This document shows positions 49,096-57,409 of a stretch of 64,000 nt of DNA, one piece after another. The stretch covers positions 62,001 through 126,000 of the forward strand of contig JAKZES010000007.1 of the NCBI GenBank assembly GCA_022548915.1. The letters run 5' to 3'. The stretch comes from Verrucomicrobiaceae bacterium E54 (GTDB lineage Bacteria > Verrucomicrobiota > Verrucomicrobiia > Verrucomicrobiales > Akkermansiaceae). The translations under genes and the position numbers were made by a program. The number at the start of each line of letters is the position of its first letter. The stretch's first letter is position 1. A model generated the notes under the pieces. The model saw only the letters and a list, made by a program, of their open reading frames with translations, searched no databases and was not told the DNA's origin.

Positions 49096-49641
49096 TCAAC
49101 CTTTGAAGAACTCGCCCAGTGCCTGGGCGACCGCCGCATCGATCCGGCCGGCCCGCGCCCCGTCCGACACGCCGCTCACGACGTCGCCCTGCGCGTAGTT
49201 TCGATAGATCAACTCGTTGGTCCTCGCGTCGATCACATCGACCACAATGGCGGCGCTCCGGAAATAGTCGGGGCGCTTGCTCTCAAGCACGCCCACGTCG
49301 TGCGCCCGCTCGGAGATCTGCGTGCCGTCCCGTCCGTAGCCGAAGTAGTCGTCGTAGCTCGCGGTCATCGCCGGCTCCTGATAGATCACCATGTAGGCCA
49401 CGATCAGGTCCGCACTGCCCGAGCCCCAGCTCTTGCCGTTCGCCGTGAACTGCTTCTTCAGCGAGTTCTGGATCATCCCGTGGACCTTGCGCTCGGTCGC
49501 ATCGGAAATGGTCGAGTTCGGACTCCGCTGAATCAACCGGGCGGACGAGTATCCCTCACCCGTGCCCCTCGGCATGTCGATTTTTCCCGAGCATGCGGAA
49601 AGCGCCAGGGCAACGAGCGGAAGGAGCAGAGAACGGTGCAT
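49096..49641 (-). CDS. DUF4136-type lipoprotein
   Basis: 181 residues. Lipobox LSAC (Cys17) after a hydrophobic signal. The mature part (SDATERKVHGMIQNSLKKQF, SGSADLIVAYMVIYQEPAM, DARTNELIYRNYAQGDV) has the DUF4136 pattern of periplasmic proteins with unknown function. The ATG at 49641 begins the signal peptide; TTG at 49647 is an alternative. It converges on the barrel protein gene with 21 bases between stops. Confidence 0.8.
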   Translation of the reverse strand: MHRSLLLPLVALALSACSGKIDMPRGTGEGYSSARLIQRSPNSTISDATERKVHGMIQNSLKKQFTANGKSWGSGSADLIVAYMVIYQEPAMTASYDDYFGYGRDGTQISERAHDVGVLESKRPDYFRSAAIVVDVIDARTNELIYRNYAQGDVVSGVSDGARAGRIDAAVAQALGEFFKG

Positions 49642-49704
49642 GACCAAGGGGGCTAGCAGTTCGGATGGCGGACTGGCAAGCAGATTGCCGCTCCGCCCGA
49701 TCCA

Positions 49705-50295
49705 TCACTGGTCGTGCTCCTTGAGCCACGCCTTGCGGGCTTCGAGGTTCTCGCTGATCCGGCTCGATTCATAGTAGTAGCCGTCCCAGTAGTGGCCGCC
49801 ATCGCTCTCGTACTTTTCCACTTCCTGGCGATCTCCCATCGAAGCGGTCAGCTCCATGATCTGCGAGACCCGCTTGTCGATGCGCTTGTCGAATGCCTCG
49901 ATCGATCGTTCAAGGTCCTCGGTCGGGAGGTGCCCTTTCCCCTGGCGCAGCGTTTCAAGGATGCGCGACCGACGGCGCTGGTAGTGCTCGATCCAGTTCC
50001 TCAGTCCCGTGATCGCCCGCATCTTCATCTGCGCGACCCGCGTCTTCGACTCCTGCGAATCGCGAATCTCGGTCAGCATCGTCACCAATTCCTCGGCCCG
50101 CTTCTCGACACGGGCATCGAGCCTCTTGGTGTCCTCACGCAGGTCGGCGAGGCGGGCTTCCCGCTGTCCGATGTGCCGCTCGAGGTTCACGACCGACTGC
50201 CGCCGCGCCTCCATGTCGTAGGGCGGCTCTTCGCCGGAGTGGAGGGCGGCGTGCGGGAAAACCAACGAGCAGGCGAGGACAAGGACGGGTCTCAT
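49705..50295 (-). CDS. Secreted coiled-coil protein, unknown
   Basis: 196 residues, not recognised. A signal peptide (PVLVLACSLVFPHAALHSGE) is followed by almost continuous charged helix with heptad-like leucines (VNLERHIGQREARLADLRED, RVEKRAEELVTMLTEIRDSQ, LERSIEAFDKRIDKRVSQI), so an alpha-helical rod is expected. The end with DGGHYWDGYYYESSR is unusual for a coiled coil. It faces nrdR across 240 bases. Confidence 0.65.
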   Translation of the reverse strand: MRPVLVLACSLVFPHAALHSGEEPPYDMEARRQSVVNLERHIGQREARLADLREDTKRLDARVEKRAEELVTMLTEIRDSQESKTRVAQMKMRAITGLRNWIEHYQRRRSRILETLRQGKGHLPTEDLERSIEAFDKRIDKRVSQIMELTASMGDRQEVEKYESDGGHYWDGYYYESSRISENLEARKAWLKEHDQ

Positions 50296-50537
50296 GATTC
50301 ATGAGACAATCACCACCGGGGTCCCCCGTTCCAGCGAATTCCGGCGCGCACCATGACCACTCCGGCCCCGGCAACCCCCAACTTTGAAACGGATCGGATC
50401 CTTCCCGGCACCGCCTCCCCGCATTTCCAAAAAGACTCTTTCAGGGAGTCGCAATACTCGCAAAGGACCACTAAATCAGGTGGGTTTTTGCTTTCAACAC
50501 CACCGGATCTTGGGGTAGCTGCTTCTCATTCGATACG

Positions 50538-51029
50538 ATGCGTTGCGTCCAATGTGCCTCCTTCAAAGACAAGGTCCTCGACTCCCGGATGTCGAAGGAC
50601 GGCACGACCATTCGTCGCCGCCGCGAGTGCGTGGCCTGCGGCTACCGCTACACGACCTACGAGCAGATCGAGCGGACCGAGCTGCGGGTGGTCAAGCGCG
50701 ACGGCACCCGCGAGGCGATCAACCGCGAGAAGCTGCGCAACGGACTGATCAAGGCCTGCGAAAAGCGCCCGGTGTCGATGGACCGGATCGATCGCGCCGT
50801 CGACGAAATCCTTACCGAGCTGCACCGCGACCACCTTTCCGAAGTCCCCTCCTCCGGCATCGGTGCCAAGGTCATGGACAAGCTTCACCAGATCGATCCG
50901 GTCGCCTACGTCCGCTACGTGTCGGTCTACCGGCAGTTCGAGGACGTCGGCGAATTCATCCGCGAGATCCAGGCGCTCGAAACCCGCGCGGCCCGCGATC
51001 CGATGCAGCGACGACTTTTCAAGGAATAA
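50538..51029 (+). CDS. nrdR: Transcriptional regulator NrdR
   Basis: 163 residues. Represses ribonucleotide reductase genes in response to ATP/dATP. N-terminal zinc ribbon (MRCVQCASFKDKVLDSR, ECVACGYRYTTYE) and ATP-cone (LRVVKRDGTREAINREKL, VAYVRYVSVYRQFEDVGEFI) are complete. The N-terminus usually reads CPxC; here it is CVQC. An unknown gene follows 46 bases downstream. Confidence 0.96.
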   Translation: MRCVQCASFKDKVLDSRMSKDGTTIRRRRECVACGYRYTTYEQIERTELRVVKRDGTREAINREKLRNGLIKACEKRPVSMDRIDRAVDEILTELHRDHLSEVPSSGIGAKVMDKLHQIDPVAYVRYVSVYRQFEDVGEFIREIQALETRAARDPMQRRLFKE

Positions 51030-51075
51030 CCCGCCATCTCCCCCGGCCCATCCCCATGCCTTCTCAACCCCCTTC

Positions 51076-51651
51076 GTGATTGCCCTCATCGGAAACCGCC
51101 CCGCCATCCAGGTTGGCAGGCACCAGGTCCATCAATACGACACCCGCTGGCTCGGCGACGCCCTCCGGCGCGCAGCCACCGCGGCCGAAAGCGAGAATTT
51201 CCCCTTCCTCGACGAGATCCGCCTCGGCATCGAGGAGTATCTGGAAACCCGCTGCAAGCTGCAGGTCATCCCCCTGCCCACCCTCTTCGACCGCGTCCGG
51301 CGCATGCTGCGGAAGGTCGGCTGCGGCCTCATCGCCGAGAACCTCGAGCCCGTCGCTCCACCGGTCACCCTCTCGCTCGACCAGATCGCCCGCGAGATCG
51401 GCGACGGCTTCGAACTCGCCTTCTACGAGCAGCTGCGGACCGAGATCTCCGATCTCCGGCAGCAGGGCGTCGAGCAGCTGTACTTCGACGGCCTGCGCGA
51501 GGCGGTGCGCGTGCTCCGCCGCTGTGACGGCGGCTGGAACGATGCCTGCCAGCAGTCGCTCGAGGAAATCCGCGCCTTCCTGATGCGCCAGCACCGCGAG
51601 TTCCGCTTCGGCCTGAGCGAGATCGAAATCGACTCGTGGCTGCCGGAATAG
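51076..51651 (+). CDS. Hypothetical protein downstream of nrdR
   Basis: 191 residues from a GTG at 51076. Not recognised. The sequence is mixed alpha/beta (VIALIGNRPAIQVGRHQVHQ; FPFLDEIRLGIEEYLETRC; LPTLFDRVRRMLRKVGC; REIGDGFELAFYEQLRTEI). Placed right after nrdR it could contribute to nucleotide sensing, as its first half has the size of an ATP-cone, but I see no ATP-cone signature. No RBS fixes the start; the upstream 46 bases are Pro-codon rich and noncoding. Confidence 0.6.
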   Translation: MIALIGNRPAIQVGRHQVHQYDTRWLGDALRRAATAAESENFPFLDEIRLGIEEYLETRCKLQVIPLPTLFDRVRRMLRKVGCGLIAENLEPVAPPVTLSLDQIAREIGDGFELAFYEQLRTEISDLRQQGVEQLYFDGLREAVRVLRRCDGGWNDACQQSLEEIRAFLMRQHREFRFGLSEIEIDSWLPE

Positions 51652-51697
51652 CGCGCCTTGCCGCCGCGGGATCCCCGTGCCAGCTTCCCGGTGCGCC

Positions 51698-52048
51698 ATG
51701 GCTGATGACAAAACCATCTTCGAGAAAATCCGCGACGGGGAGATCCCGGCGGAGATCGTTCACGAGGACGAGCACTGCCTCTGCTTCCGCGACATTTCAC
51801 CGCAGGCCCCCACCCATCTGCTACTGGTGCCGAAGCGCCGCGTGGCCAGACTCACCGCGGCAGGCCAGGCGGACGGCGAACTCCTCGGTCACCTGATGCT
51901 GGCATCCGCCACCGTCGCCCGCGAACAGGGCTTCGCCGAATCCGGCTACCGGGTGGTCATCAACAACGGACCCGACGGCGGCGAGGAGGTCCCCCACCTT
52001 CACCTCCACCTGCTCGCTGGCCGCCGGCTCGAGTGGCCGCCGGGGTAG
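51698..52048 (+). CDS. HIT-family nucleotide hydrolase
   Basis: 116 residues, HINT/HinT type. IFEKIRDGEIPAEIVHEDEH is the conserved start, APTHLLLVPKRRVARL the fold, and EEVPHLHLHLLAGR the His triad (HxHxH). These enzymes cleave adenosine phosphoramidates. The ATG at 51698 starts at MADDKTIFEKI; an upstream in-frame start adds seven residues. Stop lies 31 bases before the lipase start, over an AGAGTTT repeat. Confidence 0.93.
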   Translation: MADDKTIFEKIRDGEIPAEIVHEDEHCLCFRDISPQAPTHLLLVPKRRVARLTAAGQADGELLGHLMLASATVAREQGFAESGYRVVINNGPDGGEEVPHLHLHLLAGRRLEWPPG

Positions 52049-52050
52049 GG

Positions 52051-52079
52051 AAGTTCAGAGTTTAGAGTTTAGAGTTTCC
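52051..52079 (+). repeat. Tandem AGAGTTT repeat
   Basis: AAGTTCAGAGTTTAGAGTTT AGAGTTTCC: three units of the 7-base repeat directly before the lipase ATG (52080). It resembles, in plan, the AAGTTCC repeats elsewhere in the window. It is AT-rich in a GC-rich region and could affect translation of the lipase. Confidence 0.6.
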
Positions 52080-52733
52080 ATGTTCCGCCGCATTCTTTCG
52101 CTATTGTGCCTTGCCGCTCCCCTTCAGGGCGGCGAGGCGGTGAAGCCCATGACCCACGCGGTTCTGGTGCATGGCATCTGGCAGAACGAAGGCCGGTGCT
52201 TCGGACTGCTGCGCAAGGATCTCGAAAAGCGCGGCGTGACCTGCCTCGTCCCCAGCCTGAAGCCCGCCGACGGGCGCGAAGGAATCGCCACTCTGGCCTT
52301 CCAGCTGCGCAAGGAGATCGACGACACCTTCGGCCCCGACCAGCACTTCGTGCTGATCGCGTTCAGCATGGGCGGACTCGTCAGCCGCCTCTACCTCCAG
52401 GATCTCGGCGGTGCCGCACGCTGCGACACCTTGATCACCATCTCGACGCCCCACCACGGTACCGAGATGGCGAAGTTCCACTACGGTCAGGGAGCCGCCG
52501 AGATGCGTCCGAACAGCGTCTTTCTCCACGAGCTGAGGCTCGGTGAGACGATCCTCGGCGAGATGCCCATCATTTCCTACCGCACGCCTTTCGACGCGGT
52601 CATCGTTCCCTGCGAGAGCTCCCTCTGGGACCGGGCCGAGAACATCGAGATCCCCTGCCCCCTGCATCCGATGATGACCCGCTCGCGCAAGCTCCGGCGG
52701 GACATTCTACGACGTTTCTCGTACCCCGGGTGA
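52080..52733 (+). CDS. Secreted lipase/alpha-beta hydrolase
   Basis: 217 residues. Short signal peptide (FRRILSLLCLAAPLQG), then an alpha/beta fold: VLVHGIWQN (oxyanion), nucleophile elbow IAFSMGGLVS (GxSxG variant FSMGG), ISTPHHGTEMAKF, and a late LHPMMTRS with a His that could complete the triad. Class of triacylglycerol lipase-like esterases; substrate is unknown. Convergent with the SufR-like regulator. Confidence 0.82.
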   Translation: MFRRILSLLCLAAPLQGGEAVKPMTHAVLVHGIWQNEGRCFGLLRKDLEKRGVTCLVPSLKPADGREGIATLAFQLRKEIDDTFGPDQHFVLIAFSMGGLVSRLYLQDLGGAARCDTLITISTPHHGTEMAKFHYGQGAAEMRPNSVFLHELRLGETILGEMPIISYRTPFDAVIVPCESSLWDRAENIEIPCPLHPMMTRSRKLRRDILRRFSYPG

Positions 52734-52754
52734 CGCGCCTCGCGTCTCCCGCCC

Positions 52755-53420
52755 TCACTCTTCCTTGAGGCCGAGGGTCGCGACCTCGTAGTCGACGCGC
52801 GCCGGGCCGCCGCGACCGCCGGGCACTTCGCGCCGCACGACCTTCGAGCCGAGAAGCTCCTCCATCACCCGCAGTTCGAACTGAATCGCGTTCGGATAGA
52901 TTTCGAAAACCTCCTGCAGGGGATGGTGGTACTCCTCGATCCGGAAACCCTGCTGCGGGTCGTACTTGCAGCGCCCGAAACACCCCTCCTTCTCGCGCAG
53001 GGCCGAAAGCAGCGTGGCCTTCTCGACCAGCGACTTCGCCTTGGCGAGCCGCGGCCGCCAGGTCTCCCGGAGCTGTTGGAAATGATGCAGCAGCATCCGC
53101 TCCGGCGCGGTGTCGCCGAAAAGCTGCCTGGCCGCATCGAGCAACTCCAGTGAGAGCGCGCCGGCCCCGGGGAAGAGCGGATCGGCTTTTTCGGTGAGCC
53201 GGTACATGATCTGCGGACGCCCGATCTTTTGCCGCGGCACCCGCCAGGTTTCCAGGTAGCCGCGCTTGGTCAGCGCCTCGCACTGGTCCTTGATCCCCAT
53301 GTAGCTGCCACCGAGCCGGCGCTGCAATTCGGGCACCGGCAGGCCTCCGGAAAGCTTCAACTCCTCGACGATCCGCACCCAGTGCGGTTTGACCAGATCC
53401 CGGAACCCAGCGGCGAACAC
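52755..53420 (-). CDS. SufR/ArsR-like winged-helix regulator
   Basis: 221 residues. N-terminal winged helix (KPHWVRIVEELKLSGGLPVP, QCEALTKRGYLETWRVP) and a C-terminal domain of the COG2345/SufR type (RLAKAKSLVEKATLLSALREKEG, IEEYHHPLQEVFEIYPNAIQ). SufR carries four cysteines that hold an Fe-S cluster; here only the pair in GCFGRCK is seen and the later two are replaced, so cluster binding is doubtful. Divergent from the cyclic-nucleotide-type protein gene (140 bases). Confidence 0.8.
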   Translation of the reverse strand: MFAAGFRDLVKPHWVRIVEELKLSGGLPVPELQRRLGGSYMGIKDQCEALTKRGYLETWRVPRQKIGRPQIMYRLTEKADPLFPGAGALSLELLDAARQLFGDTAPERMLLHHFQQLRETWRPRLAKAKSLVEKATLLSALREKEGCFGRCKYDPQQGFRIEEYHHPLQEVFEIYPNAIQFELRVMEELLGSKVVRREVPGGRGGPARVDYEVATLGLKEE

Positions 53421-53503
53421 TCCAACAAACTCCGCATCCGACGCCGGAGAATCAATCCAAATGACGGATCATCTTCCGATCCGCCCCCCGGAGCTCGGAG
53501 TTT

Positions 53504-53526
53504 GGAACTTGGAACTTCTCACTTGG
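53504..53526 (-). repeat. 23-base dispersed repeat core, copy C
   Basis: Reverse complement of 12997-13019, identical over 23 bases. It lies in the gap between the divergent SufR-like and cyclic-nucleotide-type genes. Confidence 0.85.
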
Positions 53527-53559
53527 CACTTCCCCGCCGGTCGCCAGACTTTGCGGGTC

Positions 53560-54042
53560 ATGAGCAGTTCATTCGACCGTCCGGAAATCCCCGCCACCGG
53601 CATCATGGCCGATCTCGACGAAGAAGACCGCCGGTTGCTCGGGGACTACGGCGAGTTTCTCCCGGTGCATCCCGATCAGCTCCTCATCCGCGAGGGAGGT
53701 GAGCAGGACTCCCTCTACTTCGTCATTTCCGGGCTGCTTCACGTCCACACCGACACCAAGGACAAGCGCACCTTCGTCGCCCGGGTCGGCGCCGGTGAGA
53801 CCCTCGGCGAGGTGAATCTCTTCGATCCGGCCGCCGCTTCCGCATCGGTCACGGCCAAGGAGTTCAGTCAGGTATGGAAAGCCAACCGCGCCGATCTCGA
53901 GGAGTTTGCGAAGGGCTATCCGGCCGCTGCAGCGCGCCTGATGGCCGGCCTGCTTTCGGAGATGAGCAAGCGGCTGCGCCGCATGAACGAGAAGCTCGCC
54001 ACCCGCGAGGCGGAAGCCGCATTCCAAAGTTTCTGGTCCTGA
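53560..54042 (+). CDS. Cyclic nucleotide-binding-fold protein
   Basis: 160 residues. A single CNB fold: DEEDRRLLGDYGEFLPVHPD, LIREGGEQDSLYFVISGLLH, then the phosphate cassette GAGETLGEVNLFDPAAASAS. The conserved Glu of the cassette is there but the usual Arg (PRSA) is replaced by small residues, so cAMP/cGMP binding is not certain. No DNA-binding helix-turn-helix follows. Could be a regulator subunit acting on a partner. A CHASE2 cyclase gene lies 0.4 kb further right. Confidence 0.8.
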   Translation: MSSSFDRPEIPATGIMADLDEEDRRLLGDYGEFLPVHPDQLLIREGGEQDSLYFVISGLLHVHTDTKDKRTFVARVGAGETLGEVNLFDPAAASASVTAKEFSQVWKANRADLEEFAKGYPAAAARLMAGLLSEMSKRLRRMNEKLATREAEAAFQSFWS

Positions 54043-54046
54043 GCCG

Positions 54047-54466
54047 ATGCCCTCCCTGCTCGCCGCCCTCGAGCCCCCGACCAACCTGGCTGGAGCCGCC
54101 GTCGTGCTCTTCGCCCTGCTGATCGGCCACGCCATCGCCGACTTCGCCCTGCAGGGCGATTTCCTTTCCAGCGCGAAGAACCGTCACGCCCAGCTGAAGT
54201 CCTTCTTCGGCGACGAGGGCACGCCGAAAGGTCTCTGGATCCACGCGCTTGGCGCCCACTCGATGATCCACGCCGGAGCGGTCTGGCTGATCACCGGTTC
54301 GGTGGTGCTCGGCTTCATCGAATTCGTCCTGCACTGGTTCATCGACTTCGCGAAGTGCGAGGGCTGGACTTCGTTCCGCACCGACCAGACCCTGCACATC
54401 CTCTGCAAGATCGCGTGGGCCGGCCTTCTGTGGTGCGAATGCCCGTGGGCGATGTGGTCACCCTGA
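54047..54466 (+). CDS. DUF3307 membrane protein
   Basis: 139 residues, three to four helices. The pattern VVLFALLIGHAIADFALQGDFLSSAK, WIHALGAHSMIHAGAVWLI, VLHWFIDFAKCEGW is DUF3307, a family often next to phage or restriction genes in some phyla but of unknown function. It begins 5 bases after the cyclic-nucleotide-type gene. It converges on the cyclase with 4 bases between stops. Confidence 0.82.
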   Translation: MPSLLAALEPPTNLAGAAVVLFALLIGHAIADFALQGDFLSSAKNRHAQLKSFFGDEGTPKGLWIHALGAHSMIHAGAVWLITGSVVLGFIEFVLHWFIDFAKCEGWTSFRTDQTLHILCKIAWAGLLWCECPWAMWSP

Positions 54467-54470
54467 GCGG

Positions 54471-56429
54471 TCACTTCGACTCGATGACCGCGACGCCGCT
54501 TTGGTCCCGCGGCACCTTCGCGGCGGCGGCCTCGATCACCCCCGGATCGCCTTCGGCGAAAAGTTCCACCGCACCGGTGCGGCCCTTGACCCGGACCGGC
54601 CCGAGAGGCCGTCCCGACTCGTCGCCAGCCGCTTCCCGCACGCTGGCCGAGTAGATCAGGTCCGCGCCGAAGACCTTGGTCAGGCCCTCGATCCTCGAAG
54701 CCAGGTTCACCGCGTCCCCGATCACTCCGAATTCGATCCGTTGGGCGGAACCCAGCTCGCCGGCGATCACTTCCCCGAGATGGAGTCCGATGCCGATCCT
54801 CAAGGGCTCGCGTCCCTCCTCCCGCCAGTTCCGGTTCAGCCGCTCAAGCTCTTCGAGCATCCCGCGCGCCGTCGCCAGCGCGGCCCTGGCGTGGTCCTCC
54901 TCATTCCCATCTCCCAACGCGCCCCAATGCGCCATCACCGCATCGCCGATGAACTTGTCGAGCGTCCCGCCGTGGCGGAAAACCACCGCCACCATGGCGG
55001 TGAGATACTCGTTGAGCTGGGCGACCACCGCCTCCGCCCCCTCGCGTTCGGAGCGCGAGGTGAAGCCGCGGACATCGGAGAACAGGACCACGACACGCCG
55101 TCGCGTGCCCTGGGAAAGCCTCGCCCATTCGGCGGGATCCCCCGCCAGCCGGTCCGCCACGTCCCGCGAAACAAACCGTCGGAACTCGTTGCGCAGGCGG
55201 AGCCGCTCGAGCCGCTCGACCACCAGCCGGTAGCTCTGGGCACCCAGCCACGCGGCGGCCACCGCCAGCACCGCGGTGGTGCCGGGAATCAGGAGCGAGG
55301 CCCAAAGAAGGCCACCGACGACCACCCCCGTCAGCGCCAGCACCAGTCCAAGCAGCCACAGCACGGCCCACAGCGGCTGGCGGATCCGGGCCGCCAACCA
55401 CGCCGACAAAAGCCCCGAACCCAGCGCCAGCCAGCCGCCCCAACCCACCGGCGTTAGAAAGGCATTGGCCAGGGCACAGGCCGCGGCCTGCAGGTGCAGC
55501 TGCGGCCCGGTGAGCGGCCCGACCGGTGTCGGATGGATGTCTCCCAGGCGCGGAGCAGTCGGCCCGATCATGACGACCTTTCCCTCGAAGGCCCGGCCCT
55601 CGCGGTGGTTCGACTGCCAGAGGCGATCGACGAAGATCCCGTGCAGGCTTTTCGGTTCATAGATGGCGGTGCCTCCGGTCTCGGCCCTCGATGCCCAGCG
55701 AAGCTCGTGATCACCCCACGGGACCTCGCCGCCCAGCTCCTCGACAATGCGGGCGGCGAGCGAGAATTCCACCGGCTCCCCCTCGAGCGGCTCGCCATTC
55801 TCGAGTCCCACGGTCGAGCGGAAGCGCGCCTCGCGGCGGACCCCGTCGAGCGGGTCGATCGGAAAATTTGCAAACCCCACCCGGGCACCGGTCTCGCGCA
55901 ACGCCGCCATGGGTTCGCTCAGCATGAACATCTCCCGCTCCCCTTCGGTCGTCCCGGCCGGCGCGAAGGTCGAAGTCAGCACCACCTTGTCGGCGTGCCG
56001 CGCCACGGCATCGATGAACGCCTGATCGGCCTCCGGATCGCTCGGACCGACGAAGACCAGGTCGATCACGATCAGCCGCGCCCCGGCGTCCGCCAGACGG
56101 TCCACCACGGCCGCCCACACCCGGCGATCCCACGGCCACCGGCCATCCATCAACCACAGCGCCTCACTGGCATTCAGGTCGGACTGCCCCGCCTCGGCGG
56201 TCGTCATCGACCCCTCGTCGATCCCCAGCAGCACCAGATCCTCCCGCTCCGCCGGTCCCCCGCTCCACCAGATCAACTCGTCGAAGACCATGCGGTCGAT
56301 CCGCCCGGCGATTCCGCCGCCTCCGGGCAGCACCCAGAGCAGCAGCCACACGCTCACCGCACCCGCCGCACCGAGCCAAAACGCCCGCCGACGATTCCGA
56401 AAGGACCGGCTTGTCATCCCATTCCGCAT
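54471..56429 (-). CDS. CHASE2 - class III adenylate/guanylate cyclase
   Basis: 652 residues. N-terminal TM, periplasmic CHASE2 sensor domain (about 45-315: [40 protein letters not shown]), three TMs (about 320-400), then a class III cyclase (about 440-630): [16 protein letters not shown] (metal Asp), [19 protein letters not shown] (Lys and second Asp) and [16 protein letters not shown]. The Lys and Asp at the purine-recognition positions point to ATP as substrate. Divergent from the barrel-FecR gene pair with 38 bases between starts. Confidence 0.93.
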   Translation of the reverse strand: MRNGMTSRSFRNRRRAFWLGAAGAVSVWLLLWVLPGGGGIAGRIDRMVFDELIWWSGGPAEREDLVLLGIDEGSMTTAEAGQSDLNASEALWLMDGRWPWDRRVWAAVVDRLADAGARLIVIDLVFVGPSDPEADQAFIDAVARHADKVVLTSTFAPAGTTEGEREMFMLSEPMAALRETGARVGFANFPIDPLDGVRREARFRSTVGLENGEPLEGEPVEFSLAARIVEELGGEVPWGDHELRWASRAETGGTAIYEPKSLHGIFVDRLWQSNHREGRAFEGKVVMIGPTAPRLGDIHPTPVGPLTGPQLHLQAAACALANAFLTPVGWGGWLALGSGLLSAWLAARIRQPLWAVLWLLGLVLALTGVVVGGLLWASLLIPGTTAVLAVAAAWLGAQSYRLVVERLERLRLRNEFRRFVSRDVADRLAGDPAEWARLSQGTRRRVVVLFSDVRGFTSRSEREGAEAVVAQLNEYLTAMVAVVFRHGGTLDKFIGDAVMAHWGALGDGNEEDHARAALATARGMLEELERLNRNWREEGREPLRIGIGLHLGEVIAGELGSAQRIEFGVIGDAVNLASRIEGLTKVFGADLIYSASVREAAGDESGRPLGPVRVKGRTGAVELFAEGDPGVIEAAAAKVPRDQSGVAVIESK

Positions 56430-56467
56430 TTCTTACGCTGGCCAAGGTCTAACACACCCCACCAACG

Positions 56468-57403
56468 ATGAAAGCCTTGAGCCTCTTCCTTCTGCTCGCG
56501 CCTCTGGCCGCGAGAGCCGACATCCTCTCCGACTCCGCTCCCTTCATCGGATCCCCCGCGCCGGACTACGATGCCGGGGAGTTCGTTCCCACGCAAGCAG
56601 GCGACGAGCCCGTGCTGGCCCCCCTTTCCCCGGCCGACTCCGATTTCGGCGTGCAGCAGATCCTCGGCACCTACGACGGCCCGCCTCCGGTCAACGTCTT
56701 CGGCTTTCTCGACTTCAACTACACCGACAACGCACCGGCACCAACCCGGGCCCTGGAAGACGGCTCCTACTACTTTTCGGCCCTGCTGGGGGCGGACTGG
56801 CGGCCGCGCCTCGCCGGAGGCTGGTTTGCCGACGTCGGGCTGTATCAGGAAATCTACCGCTTCGAGCAGGGTGACGCCCTTGATTTCGAGAATTTCCAGA
56901 CCCACGCCGGCGTGGTGAAGACCCTGGTCGACCTGGACGACACCGTGTTCTACGCCCGCTACGAGTACCAGCGGCTCACCTCGGGCAGCATTTCGGAAAC
57001 CGACTACTCGGCCCAGAGGATCCGGACCGGCCTCCAGAAGGCGCTCTTCACCCGCGCCCGCCAGCAGTTCGCCGGCGGAATCAGCATCGCCTACGACATC
57101 GATGCCAATCCGGAACGACTCGAGCGCATCGAGTACGCCGCCGACCTGAGCTACACCTACTGGATCCTCAGCGACCTCAGTGCGACCGCCTCGTGGCGTG
57201 CCGCCTACTGGGACTTCGACAACGGCGGCCGGGAAGACTGGAACCACACCGCCGGCCTCGAGCTCGCCTGGCGCCTGTGCCCCTACGCCACCGCCTACAC
57301 TCAGGTTTTCTACAGCACCAACGACTCCAACAGCCCGCTCGGCATCAACGACTTCGAAGCGTGGACCGCCGGCGTCGGCATCGGCCTCAACCTCAGCTTC
57401 TGA
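56468..57403 (+). CDS. Outer-membrane beta-barrel protein next to FecR
   Basis: 311 residues. Signal (KALSLFLLLAPLAARAD), an acidic linker, then repeated amphipathic strands (FGFLDFNYTD, FSALLGADWRPR, VFYARYEYQRLTSG, FAGGISIAYDID, SATASWRAAYWDFDNG, GVGIGLNLSF). Ends in the barrel signal LNLSF. Not a named family. It is followed after 6 bases by the FecR gene, and is divergent from the CHASE2 cyclase, which suggests one functional group. Confidence 0.75.
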   Translation: MKALSLFLLLAPLAARADILSDSAPFIGSPAPDYDAGEFVPTQAGDEPVLAPLSPADSDFGVQQILGTYDGPPPVNVFGFLDFNYTDNAPAPTRALEDGSYYFSALLGADWRPRLAGGWFADVGLYQEIYRFEQGDALDFENFQTHAGVVKTLVDLDDTVFYARYEYQRLTSGSISETDYSAQRIRTGLQKALFTRARQQFAGGISIAYDIDANPERLERIEYAADLSYTYWILSDLSATASWRAAYWDFDNGGREDWNHTAGLELAWRLCPYATAYTQVFYSTNDSNSPLGINDFEAWTAGVGIGLNLSF

Positions 57404-57409
57404 TCCGCC

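Noticed and set aside
50461-50490. CCAC ... GTGG-TTTTT hairpin upstream of nrdR as a terminator
   Set aside because: The stem is only four base pairs and there is no plus-strand gene ahead of it to be ended; could be chance.
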